DNA from: Carpediemonas membranifera
Taxonomy: Eukaryota; Fornicata
Reading direction: 5' to 3'
Length of the DNA stretch: 64,000 bases
NCBI GenBank assembly: GCA_019828565.1
Contig: JAHDYR010000031.1
Coordinates: forward strand, 62,001 to 126,000
The position numbers were made by a program, and so were the translations under genes. The notes below the pieces were generated by a model, which saw nothing but the letters and a program-made list of their open reading frames with translations, did not search any database and was not told the DNA's origin. How positions within the stretch are numbered: position 1 is the stretch's first letter; each line of letters starts with the position of its first letter. Below, in pieces: positions 45,225-53,066 of this stretch.

Positions 45225-46559
45225 TCAATCCATCATCAGTTCCCGCTCAACCAGCCGCCCCGTGGGAACCTGGCTCTCCCCAGGCTCCTCCAGGTCCCTC
45301 TGAACGCCCAGGTCGGCGTCTTCCTTCCGCCTGTGCTCCCTGGCCTTGTTGGTGCCGACCATGCAGGTCCACGGGGTCGAGGCAGCTGACACCACGGACC
45401 CCTGCCTGGTGGGGGCCGGCCGCTGTGTCGACGCCGTCTTGGTGACAACGCGCGGGTCGTTCCCACGACGAACAGTGCGGGCATCGGACGAGACCTCAAT
45501 GACGAGCCCCGCGGGGTCACGAAGGTAGGCCACGTTGCCCACGCCAGCCTTAAACCGCGGGCCGGCCACGATCTCATGCCCGTCAGCGGGGAGGGTGTTC
45601 CAGAAGGCGGTGAGGTCGGGAACATGCACTGAGATGCCCTTGCAGATGGAGTGCTTCAGCTCGGTCTGCTGCCGGACGCTGTCGACGTAGCAGACGGACG
45701 GGAACACTGTCCTATCTCCCGCGGCAATGTAGAAGTACGAGCACCGCAGCTGTAGGAACGTCTCTTTGTCGACGGCGTGGAGACCAACCCTGCCGTTGAT
45801 CGGCTTGATGCACCCGTCAGGGCCCGGCCGCACGTCCTGGGCGTTGTTGAACGGGGTGTCGCCCCCGGTAGTGTGGACGATCGCACTGAACGTCTGGTCG
45901 TACCAGCGGACGGCGGTCTCCGCGGCCAGGCAGGGCAGCTGAAGGAAGGCCAGCCTGCAGTCCATGTCTGGGATGATCGAGCGCTGCCCGGGAGCTGAGC
46001 TGGCAAACGAGCTCGGCAGCTGGGTCACCCGCACCCTATACCCGTTGGGGTCAAGCACGATGGCGGTCTTGACCCCGAATATGTCGACCGGCTCCGTAAC
46101 TACGGACAGCCCCGCCCCGTGCACACGCTGCATCACCATGGCCAGGTCAGACACGTAGAACACGAGCATGGTGTTGTCGTTAGGCTGGTAGGGCGCCGCT
46201 GACACGTGGTTCCCGTCAATGGCGTCATGGCCTGAGGCCTCGAAGCGAAGCGAGACCGACAGGGGGTGGTTCTCAGCAGGGCGCATCCCTCGCTGTGGAG
46301 CCATGAAAACTGCTATTTGTGTGGTGAGATTAGGCGATGCCGTATACGTTTCGACGAGAGAGAGGCAGGTAGTATAGAAAAACCGGGTCATCGGCATGTC
46401 TACGGCACGGAAAATGAACGAACGAATGAATATGTTCATATTAGAGATAATGGCCTTCTCCTCGGCCGGAAGGGTTGTTGTGTTGGCGACGCTCAGCATC
46501 GCGAATATGAGCGTGCAGGCTAAGGATATTGGCGTGTGGTGATCATCTCCATCCCTCAT
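45225..46559 (-). CDS. Two-domain VOC (glyoxalase/bleomycin-resistance fold) protein
   Basis: A 444-aa protein; an ATG at 46439 (MNIFIRSFIFRAVDMPMTRFFY) may be the true start, since the preceding 40 residues are hydrophobic-poor and weakly coding. Residues ~55-180 form one vicinal-oxygen-chelate unit ending VKTAIVLDPNGYRVRVTQ. Residues ~205-360 form a second, with AAETAVRWYDQTF and GNVAYLRDPAGLVIEVSS. Each ends with the DPxGxxxxV strand that carries a metal ligand in glyoxalase I and dioxygenases, though both lack the acidic residue at the usual last-ligand place. The tail is disordered. Reaction unknown. Confidence 0.68.
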   Translation of the reverse strand: MRDGDDHHTPISLACTLIFAMLSVANTTTLPAEEKAIISNMNIFIRSFIFRAVDMPMTRFFYTTCLSLVETYTASPNLTTQIAVFMAPQRGMRPAENHPLSVSLRFEASGHDAIDGNHVSAAPYQPNDNTMLVFYVSDLAMVMQRVHGAGLSVVTEPVDIFGVKTAIVLDPNGYRVRVTQLPSSFASSAPGQRSIIPDMDCRLAFLQLPCLAAETAVRWYDQTFSAIVHTTGGDTPFNNAQDVRPGPDGCIKPINGRVGLHAVDKETFLQLRCSYFYIAAGDRTVFPSVCYVDSVRQQTELKHSICKGISVHVPDLTAFWNTLPADGHEIVAGPRFKAGVGNVAYLRDPAGLVIEVSSDARTVRRGNDPRVVTKTASTQRPAPTRQGSVVSAASTPWTCMVGTNKAREHRRKEDADLGVQRDLEEPGESQVPTGRLVERELMMD

Positions 46560-46690
46560 TCACGGGCAGTTGTTGCCATGGATTGGTTACCCCATACTTG
46601 GTCGCGTTGCCGCTGAGTATTCCTTTGTCAGCCGGGTCACGAAGAATTCAAACAGGCGCACACTGACCGCGTGCTAGGCAACTGTGGCCG

Positions 46691-47401
46691 ATGGCAGCGT
46701 CATTTGATGGCGGGAGTGACCTTGATTTCCACTCGATTTTGGACTCGAAGAAAGCTGCGCATCTTCAACCATCAACCACAATGGCAGAAAACGAACGAAA
46801 CAAACAGAACACCGCGAGAGATATGTTGTGGGACTGTGCGGGACTGTCTTATTCTCACTCGTTTGACATTTTGTCGTCCTCACAAGAAGCTGGTACCGAA
46901 ATTCAGCGACAATCGAAACGAAAAAGGCATGCGATGACAATTGGCGACGATAGTACATTCAACCAGTTGCTTATTGCGCCTCCGTCCGTTATTTACGATG
47001 AACGGTCGAGAAACTCGATTGACGACGAGCTCATCATCCCCAGCCGCACCTACGAGTTGGACGTCAACGACGCACGCCAACCGCCGTTGTCGCCGTCGTT
47101 CCCCACGAACAGCTTTGGGACCAGTGCGTACCCGTCCCGCGACATCACCGAGAGGCCGGACAGCCCCTCGACGGACTACACCCTCACAGACGGGGAAAGG
47201 GCGTACGAGATCGTGTCGGGGTCCTCAAGTGAGATGCACATGTGTCTGACCGAGGAGCAGGATTACCTCGGCAACACGACGAACTGCACCGACGGCCGCG
47301 TCTCCCCCAAGGTGGAGCCCGACGATGGAGACCCCAGGGCGCCCCTGCTGGCGCGGCTGTGGCAGTGGCTCGTGCATATTATTTATGATTACGTTCTGTA
47401 G
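46691..47401 (+). CDS. Hypothetical acidic protein with C-terminal hydrophobic anchor
   Basis: A 236-aa protein, largely disordered and rich in Ser, Asp, Thr and Pro. The last 16 residues, ARLWQWLVHIIYDYVL, form a short amphipathic or tail-anchor helix. No family recognised. The G/C-ending codon bias appears only after ~47040, as in the 5' part of many genes here. It could have a different start, such as the ATG at 46781, or an unrecognised intron. Confidence 0.45.
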   Translation: MAASFDGGSDLDFHSILDSKKAAHLQPSTTMAENERNKQNTARDMLWDCAGLSYSHSFDILSSSQEAGTEIQRQSKRKRHAMTIGDDSTFNQLLIAPPSVIYDERSRNSIDDELIIPSRTYELDVNDARQPPLSPSFPTNSFGTSAYPSRDITERPDSPSTDYTLTDGERAYEIVSGSSSEMHMCLTEEQDYLGNTTNCTDGRVSPKVEPDDGDPRAPLLARLWQWLVHIIYDYVL

Positions 47402-47510
47402 ATTCCAGGCGAATGGGGCCGGCTACCCCGGTTCCCGCCGTAGTAAACCTATCACAGTACGCATCTGATGGACACCAGCACGAGCACATTTATACAGACC
47501 CACCGGCCCC

Positions 47511-48947
47511 TCACGCCGAGAGGTACATATCCCTGAAGCTTGCCGCGGACCCTTGTATCTTGCCCGCCCCCGCCCGTGCCAGGGCATCCACCGCGCCCCG
47601 ACCGTCACACCGCTCGAACAGCGTCAGGAACTGGGTGTCACGGTCGAACAGCTTGGCCAGGAAGCCGAGACACAGCTCCTGCAGATCAGACGCCCGGATC
47701 TCGGGGCGGAGGACGAAGACGGCGCGGGCAATGACGGTATCGTCGACTACATCCTGGATGACGGAGAGATCCGCCACGGCCGCCATCGTCGTCAGCAGCC
47801 AGAACACCTCCGCGGTGACTCTCTGCCGCGTGATGACAAGGGCGTCCGGGATGACTGCCAGCATGCGGGCCCCGTGCATCTCCTCAGCAAAGGCCGGCAG
47901 CCGGCCTATGAGCTGCGCCATGAGCCATATGGACCTAACTTGCACAGGCTCGGGGACTTGGGCGTACAGCGTCGCCTGGATCACCACGCGGGCACGGTGT
48001 TGCTGGGCCAGCTGCCGGGCTGGACCCTCGCCCATGATCGCGATGTTCCCCAGCACCGCCAGGGCCCGGGCCGTGATCGCCTGCGGGGCAAGGGTGGCGA
48101 CCGTGGCGACGAGGTCGATCAGGTCAGGTCCGAGAACCCCGATGTCATCGGCAGACATCGCGCTGGTGCAGGTCATGAGCAGTAGCACGCCGCTATGGGC
48201 CGGCTGGTGCAGGTTCTTGGCCGTGGGGTTGGCGATGAGGCTCTTAAACACCCTGCACAGCGCCTCGACGACGGGGCCGACGAGCACGGAGGGGAAGAGC
48301 GTCGCCTGCCCATCAATGCCGGTAATCATCGCCAGCAACGCTATAGCTGCATCTGTGTGCGACGGGTACGCGCTGATGAGTGTCACGGCGTCATGCACGG
48401 TCGTCGGTGCGATCTGGAAGTGGCGCAGGACCCGGATCATGTTCGCGAGACATGCCGCCGCCTGCCGGGCCAGCGAGTAGTGTCTTATGCCCATCGCCTC
48501 GTGTAGTATGGCCTCCACCGCCTTGCCGACGGACGGGTCGCCCGTGATGATCGAGGCGTTCAGTAGGAGCGCGTTCAGCGCCGAGAGGGCGTGTGGCGCG
48601 ACGTTAGTCCCGTGGCTTACGGGTAGGGCGGATAGGACCGGTATGGCGCCCTTTTCCACGCCCGTGTCGACGAGACTAGGGCTGTGGAGGAAGTTGTACT
48701 CGAGCACCGCCAGCATGCGGATGATCTCAGCCTCCTCACAGGTGTTAATGTGCCCTAGCATGTATATAAGATAGTCTTTCGTGATCTCCTCGGCTGGGAG
48801 GATGCGCTCAGCGCTGGACTGAGCGCTGAGCTCAAGTACCTCCGAACGCTTCATCTTACGCAAGCTCTGCAGCGAGATTCCTCGTTCTCGTCGACTATCA
48901 TCTGCAGTAAAGCCTCGACGGACATTCCTTGTCGGCGTAGAGCTCAT
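47511..48947 (-). CDS. Importin-alpha-like armadillo-repeat protein
   Basis: 478 aa from the ATG at 48947 (the frame extends three codons to a GTG). A basic N terminus (RNVRRGFTADDSRRERG) is IBB-like, followed by about eight ARM repeats from residue 70. Examples are GAIPVLSALPVSHGTNVAPHALSALNALLL, ALAVLGNIAIMGEGPARQLA and AEVFWLLTTMAAVADLSVIQDVV, matching the typical importin-alpha WxLsNi..g positions. The canonical Trp/Asn pairs that grip nuclear localisation signals are mostly replaced, so cargo binding may differ. A cytosolic nuclear-import adaptor or related scaffold is inferred. Confidence 0.6.
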   Translation of the reverse strand: MSSTPTRNVRRGFTADDSRRERGISLQSLRKMKRSEVLELSAQSSAERILPAEEITKDYLIYMLGHINTCEEAEIIRMLAVLEYNFLHSPSLVDTGVEKGAIPVLSALPVSHGTNVAPHALSALNALLLNASIITGDPSVGKAVEAILHEAMGIRHYSLARQAAACLANMIRVLRHFQIAPTTVHDAVTLISAYPSHTDAAIALLAMITGIDGQATLFPSVLVGPVVEALCRVFKSLIANPTAKNLHQPAHSGVLLLMTCTSAMSADDIGVLGPDLIDLVATVATLAPQAITARALAVLGNIAIMGEGPARQLAQQHRARVVIQATLYAQVPEPVQVRSIWLMAQLIGRLPAFAEEMHGARMLAVIPDALVITRQRVTAEVFWLLTTMAAVADLSVIQDVVDDTVIARAVFVLRPEIRASDLQELCLGFLAKLFDRDTQFLTLFERCDGRGAVDALARAGAGKIQGSAASFRDMYLSA

Positions 48948-49097
48948 AGACACCACCGGGCTTCAATGCTTGTCCTGCGAAAATCAGACCCTGGTCACCA
49001 TGCGTCCCAATGCCTAGTAAGGGCCTCCGGAGGCTACTGGGGAGGCCAGTGGCTCCTGGCAGCATGTCAGTTTCTGCAGTTTTATGGTGAATATCAC

Positions 49098-50114
49098 ATG
49101 GCACCAAACAGCGCACCTCCGTCCTTCACAGAGCTAGAGCATGAGCTCAATGACGTTCTCATTTCGGAAGAGTTTCTCCCATTGGCTTATTTCTCCAGGA
49201 AAATCTCCAGTTCAGTCTCTGCTTCAATTCAGAGCAATATGTCGATAACGAGGCGTCGTATGACCAGTCCGGCGGCAGATATGATCAATATGACACCAAA
49301 ACTTGCTGATGAGTCCGCATCACTGCGTCCCGTTGCTGACACGTCCGCGTCAATCCATGCCCGTCGGGGGCCGGTGTGCGGCGGCCTCACACTTCGCCAC
49401 GCCGCCACAACCAGCGCGGAGACCAGCTTGAGCTGTGCCCTGGGCGCTCTGGCCTTTAGCCTGCAATCGATGACGCCGTTTGAAGCCCCCAAGGCCACTG
49501 TCGGCGTCCTCAAGTCGTCCGTGGCCAAGGGCCCAGTGACCGCGGACCTCGCCGTCTCAGCGAACTCCAACAGTGTCAGTGTGATGCCTGCCGCGTCTGT
49601 CCGTCTGCTGTCACGGGAGACCGAGCTGGGCAACGTCGAGGCCGTCATTGGAGCCGCCGTCGTCGCCCCCGTGCAGAAGAGCGTGCCTGTGCTCGACTTG
49701 GCATGCAGGGTGTCCCTCCGCAAGCCCGAGCCGGCCCCCCTCCCTCCACCAGTCAAGCAGGGTCGGTTCAAGAAGGCGGCCCCGCCACCCCGTGCCCCCC
49801 TGCCCAGGAAGGGGCCCGAGTCGGTGGTCGGCACGGTGTCGGCCTGCACCAACGGACTGGTCTCTGCCGGTGTGGCTTCCGTCCACCGCGGCGTGACCCT
49901 CGCGGCGAGGGCCATCGTCGACTTCCCCGCCAAGAACATCGAGCCCCAGCTGGCGGTGCAGACCACCATCAACGGGGCGGATCTGTCTCTTTCAGTGCAC
50001 CAGGGCGTGCTTGTTAAAGCCAGCACGATGGTGGGCCGGTCGAGGGTCGGCTTGTCGAGCCACCTGCCAGTTCACGGCATGCCTGCGGTCGGGATGTCCC
50101 TGGTGATCGAGTAA
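49098..50114 (+). CDS. Putative Tom40/VDAC-type mitochondrial beta-barrel
   Basis: 338 aa from the ATG at 49098. After a short helix (PSFTELEHELNDVLISEEF), the rest alternates hydrophobic and polar residues in short strands with few charges, ending in HLPVHGMPAVGMSLVIE. The last strand G.GMSLVIE resembles the beta-signal of eukaryotic porins. Tom40 and VDAC share this 19-strand architecture, and the length suits Tom40. A Pro-rich loop (PPPVKQGRFKKAAPPPRAPLP) sits near residue 240. The assignment is inferred from pattern rather than clear homology. It would imply an outer membrane of a mitochondrion-related organelle. TGCAGTTTTA lies about 14 nt upstream. Confidence 0.45.
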   Translation: MAPNSAPPSFTELEHELNDVLISEEFLPLAYFSRKISSSVSASIQSNMSITRRRMTSPAADMINMTPKLADESASLRPVADTSASIHARRGPVCGGLTLRHAATTSAETSLSCALGALAFSLQSMTPFEAPKATVGVLKSSVAKGPVTADLAVSANSNSVSVMPAASVRLLSRETELGNVEAVIGAAVVAPVQKSVPVLDLACRVSLRKPEPAPLPPPVKQGRFKKAAPPPRAPLPRKGPESVVGTVSACTNGLVSAGVASVHRGVTLAARAIVDFPAKNIEPQLAVQTTINGADLSLSVHQGVLVKASTMVGRSRVGLSSHLPVHGMPAVGMSLVIE

Positions 50115-50169
50115 ACGCGCAGGTGTGGCGGATTAGTGGCAGATCCGCAGGGAAGACAATCGTTGAAAC

Positions 50170-51309
50170 ATGGAGACATCGCACGACAAGTCTACGATGG
50201 CAGAAACAGAGCTCAAGCCAATCCAGATCGCCGACTCCATGCCTAATATGCCCCGAATCCACTCAATCGTCTCCACAGATGAGATGGCGAGCCTGAACAC
50301 GCAGCCCATCTTCAGAACTAGTCCGTATCTCGCCCTGAGCATCGTTGACGGCGAGGAGACGTTCCTTCCATGCTACATGCCCCTTGCGGACCACATCAAG
50401 AGCCTCGGCGTGGATGGATCGTACACTGTGTTGTCCACCCACCAGCGCAGGGCTGTTTTCCAGCTCGGGATGCACGGCCAGCGCCTGAGCCACACGTTCC
50501 AGGTCATGATGGACGGCAGACCGGCCGAGACAGACGCCCAGCTGACGTTCATGTCCCAGGAGACGGCGTGTGCGTGGCTGGAGTCCGTCCTGCCCCGTGT
50601 AATCAACGCGTACGAGAGCAGCGCCAACCCCCCAGTCGAGTCTGACGAGCGGACACCCTGCCAGTACCGCATCGCCATCCACATAGCCGTCCCGACCGCA
50701 GCAGTGAGCATCCACATCGGCCCGATGCACATTGCCTGCGAGGAGTGCAGCTCCGTCGAGATCGACGTGCGGCCGGGCCAGCGGGAGTACAGCGACGCTA
50801 AGAACTCGCGGTGGCTGCTCGACCGGACACGCTACACCCCAGCCCACACCGGGATCAACGAGACCGTGCTCTTCGATGAGGCGACGGGCGTCATCACAGA
50901 AGGCCTCTCGTCCAACTTCTTCGTCATCAAGGACAGGAAAGTGCTCACGGCGGTTGGCGGGGTCGTCGAGGGCACAGTCCGGGCTATCCTGCTCGAAACG
51001 GCCCAAGAGCTGGGGTACGAGATCGTCCCCGAGGTCAACGTCGCGGACCTTACCCCGGACGCCGCGGTCGTCATCACCAGCACCTCTCGGTACGTCCTTC
51101 CTGTCTCCGCGGCCCACATACTGGGCACCAATGCCAGTGTGGTGCACTTTAACGTCCAAGCATGCCGGGAGCTGCAGGGAGCTACGATCTCAGCCATGGG
51201 CCGCAGCTGCACTGTGCTGCAGGGCCTCTCCATCAAGGGCGGCAAGGAGCATGTCTGGTCGTCCTCCCCCATCCTCAACATCCTCGAGAAGGCGGGCGAT
51301 TCGGTGTGA
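50170..51309 (+). CDS. Class IV PLP aminotransferase (branched-chain type)
   Basis: A 379-aa protein. The second half is a clear fold-type IV PLP domain: Lys211 in DAKNSRWLLDR is the Schiff-base lysine. VITEGLSSNFFVIKD (242-256) is the signature where Glu244 and the Asn interact with the cofactor. VEGTVRAILLETAQELGYEI and ITSTSRYVLPV follow in the expected order. Branched-chain aminotransferase and D-amino-acid/4-amino-4-deoxychorismate enzymes share this fold; length favours the first. The N-terminal ~100 residues are divergent. Metabolic role unproven. Confidence 0.85.
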   Translation: METSHDKSTMAETELKPIQIADSMPNMPRIHSIVSTDEMASLNTQPIFRTSPYLALSIVDGEETFLPCYMPLADHIKSLGVDGSYTVLSTHQRRAVFQLGMHGQRLSHTFQVMMDGRPAETDAQLTFMSQETACAWLESVLPRVINAYESSANPPVESDERTPCQYRIAIHIAVPTAAVSIHIGPMHIACEECSSVEIDVRPGQREYSDAKNSRWLLDRTRYTPAHTGINETVLFDEATGVITEGLSSNFFVIKDRKVLTAVGGVVEGTVRAILLETAQELGYEIVPEVNVADLTPDAAVVITSTSRYVLPVSAAHILGTNASVVHFNVQACRELQGATISAMGRSCTVLQGLSIKGGKEHVWSSSPILNILEKAGDSV

Positions 51310-51692
51310 ATGGGGGTGAAAGGATGCACTGCACTGATCACTCCATGTTACTAAATAACAGTGAGCCGAGCAATGGTATTCTGACACCTACTATGGCAGT
51401 GGATGGGGGGTATACAGCGTGTTGACCGCGCCAGCAGGGGATGCGTGCGGTGGCAAGGGCCGTATACGTGTGGATTTGATCGAATCCACAGTATTTGCGA
51501 GCGGGCGCACCATGCCCAAGCTGGCCCTCTAATCACCCAACCCAGCCACTGCCTGTGCAGTGAGGCTGTGTAGCATCTGTCCGTGCCCGTGCCGCTACTC
51601 CCCCCTTGACCCCGCCGTCACGTCACCATGTGGCTCCCGCTCGCCCCCCGTGCGCATCAGTATTTACAGTAAACTCCCCCAGTATTCGTGCC
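51310..51692. other. Intergenic region downstream of the Fanzor relic
   Basis: About 380 nt of weak codon bias and no recognised gene between the aminotransferase and the left 28-bp repeat. If the flanking repeats mark the element ends, this is host DNA. Confidence 0.45.
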
Positions 51693-51720
51693 TGTTGCGC
51701 AGCATAAACACATTGTTCGA
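51693..51720 (+). repeat. 28-bp direct repeat, left copy, flanking the Fanzor relic
   Basis: Starts TGTTGCGCAG and continues with ATAAACACATTG. It is identical to 52963-52990 except for two C/T differences, in the same orientation, 1270 bp apart, with the Fanzor frame between them. I could not find a third copy in the window. Confidence 0.6.
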
Positions 51721-51798
51721 ACCTCCAGACAGGGCCGAAAGGAACGATCAAAGTGCCAAACTGTACAACATCATCCGTCCGTAGACGAATGTTGGCGG

Positions 51799-52782
51799 TT
51801 AGCCAATTGATGATACTGGAATGATGTTTGAAGACGTGGGATCAATGCGACTGAACGGAGAGCCACTGAGCTCATCTTCCGTGGCAAGAGAACGCCACAG
51901 GATGTTCTCTGCAGCACTCTTGTCCCGATGATCAACATTCAGAGCATCAGGAACTGTTGCGCGCCACTGAGCACCACGGCACTGTGGATTTTCGCAGAGC
52001 ATCACACGATGTGGGTGAACGTGCTGGTCATCACGCGGACGAACTCGCTTGTAGGGGGCGTGGCAGTGAGGGCAGACGACGGTGGTGCGGTCCTCGTTAA
52101 CCATGTTAAGATCGACGACAATGTTATCCAACCTCTTGAGAAGGGGTACTATCTCTCTCGCGAACTTTCGATATGGCGCGCAAGGAATGAACATACCAGT
52201 AGGCGTGGTGAATCCCGAGCTCCCGTAGATGACTTTCAGGCGAATGGGGGTGGCGATGGGATGGTGGCGACCGAACTCCCGAGCCAACTGTTGGCCGCAG
52301 CAGGCGAAGTGCTTCTGGCGAAGGATGTGGTTCGCAAAGCGCACTCGGCGGAAAGACTTACGCATTCCAGCCTCGAAAATGTCGTTCGCGTTGTCCAGCA
52401 CAAACCTAATAGAGTTGTTGATACTCAGGTAAGGTAGTCTCCCGCCACATCGGCAGAGTGTCGAGCGACTGCACGATGGCCGCGTAGGCCTGACCCGGAT
52501 GACCGCCGCGTACATGAGTGAGCAGTCCTTTGTGGAAGTCGGCGTCATGTAGGGGAGTTGCCGGCGCTGCGCATAGCATTCAACCGTGAGCCGGGCCAGC
52601 AGGCATGAGTAGAGATATTTTGCTGCGGCGTAATCCCCCACTCTCCGTTCTTCGGTGTAGTCCTGTCTGAAAGCTTGCTTGATGGAGGCTTTGATCGTAT
52701 ATATCTCCATCTTGTTGCGCACTACTGGTGTGCAGCTGATCATTGATGAAGATGACATATAAGAGCCGACGATGAACACCAT
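51799..52782 (-). CDS. Fanzor/TnpB-like RuvC-fold protein, probably truncated
   Basis: 327 aa from the ATG at 52782 (the frame opens upstream to 52923 without ATG). The C-terminal third matches Fanzor1: a basic helix, VIYGSSGF (about 184-191), YRKFAREIVPLLKRL, RuvC-II NEDRTT with Glu230, a CPHC...CENPQC zinc finger (Cys237, 240, 263, 268), then RuvC-III HRDKSAAENILW with Asp287. Fanzors are eukaryotic relatives of IS200/IS605 TnpB and act as RNA-guided DNA nucleases. The RuvC-I segment with the first catalytic Asp is not found in this frame, and the protein is far shorter than typical Fanzors. I expect no nuclease activity. Codon use is less GC-biased than the neighbours. Confidence 0.72.
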   Translation of the reverse strand: MVFIVGSYMSSSSMISCTPVVRNKMEIYTIKASIKQAFRQDYTEERRVGDYAAAKYLYSCLLARLTVECYAQRRQLPYMTPTSTKDCSLMYAAVIRVRPTRPSCSRSTLCRCGGRLPYLSINNSIRFVLDNANDIFEAGMRKSFRRVRFANHILRQKHFACCGQQLAREFGRHHPIATPIRLKVIYGSSGFTTPTGMFIPCAPYRKFAREIVPLLKRLDNIVVDLNMVNEDRTTVVCPHCHAPYKRVRPRDDQHVHPHRVMLCENPQCRGAQWRATVPDALNVDHRDKSAAENILWRSLATEDELSGSPFSRIDPTSSNIIPVSSIG

Positions 52783-52797
52783 TACCAGCCTATACAA

Positions 52798-52962
52798 GTG
52801 TAGAAGTGAATTTAATGTGGAATAGAAGACAATGAGACGACGTGTGAGCGATTGTGATGTTTGCAGCTGTGCTGACGTCCACGAAGAAGACGCTTTGTGG
52901 AAGCCCTGGAGAAGACGATCTCCCTACCGACTTAAGACGTGAGTAGGAGGGAGACAGGGCAG
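52798..52962. other. Upstream flank of the Fanzor frame
   Basis: Open in the Fanzor frame to 52923 with no ATG. In another minus-strand frame, VFFVDVSTAANITIAHTS (about 52850-52905) is a weak candidate for a frameshifted RuvC-I strand. Not convincing alone. Confidence 0.25.
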
Positions 52963-52990
52963 TGTTGCGCAGTATAAACACATTGTTTGA
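52963..52990 (+). repeat. 28-bp direct repeat, right copy, flanking the Fanzor relic
   Basis: Same orientation as the copy at 51693-51720 with 26 of 28 positions identical; both differences are C in the left copy and T here. It ends 76 nt before the ATG of the STAND-like gene. Confidence 0.6.
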
Positions 52991-53019
52991 CCCTTAGCCA
53001 TAGCACAGTGCCGATCCGG

Positions 53020-53030
53020 CTAAACTGCAC
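53020..53030 (-). promoter_or_regulatory. GTGCAGTTTAG motif upstream of the STAND-like gene
   Basis: The minus strand reads GTGCAGTTTAG, an exact match to the motif at 37180, lying 36 nt before the ATG of a plus-strand gene. The orientation is opposite to that gene. Confidence 0.35.
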
Positions 53031-53066
53031 CGTATCTTCACTCCAGGCACGCCGTCGGACACAGCG

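Larger units (their letters stand above)
51693..52990. mobile_element. Decayed Fanzor (eukaryotic TnpB-like) element between direct repeats
   Basis: The stretch between the two 28-bp repeats contains the minus-strand Fanzor frame plus about 80 nt downstream and 165 nt upstream of it. The repeats could be element ends, a target-site duplication, or remnants of a larger transposon that carried the Fanzor as passenger. The right copy also lies 77 nt upstream of the STAND gene and might be promoter sequence copied elsewhere. No transposase besides the Fanzor, and no terminal inverted repeat, was seen. Confidence 0.5.
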
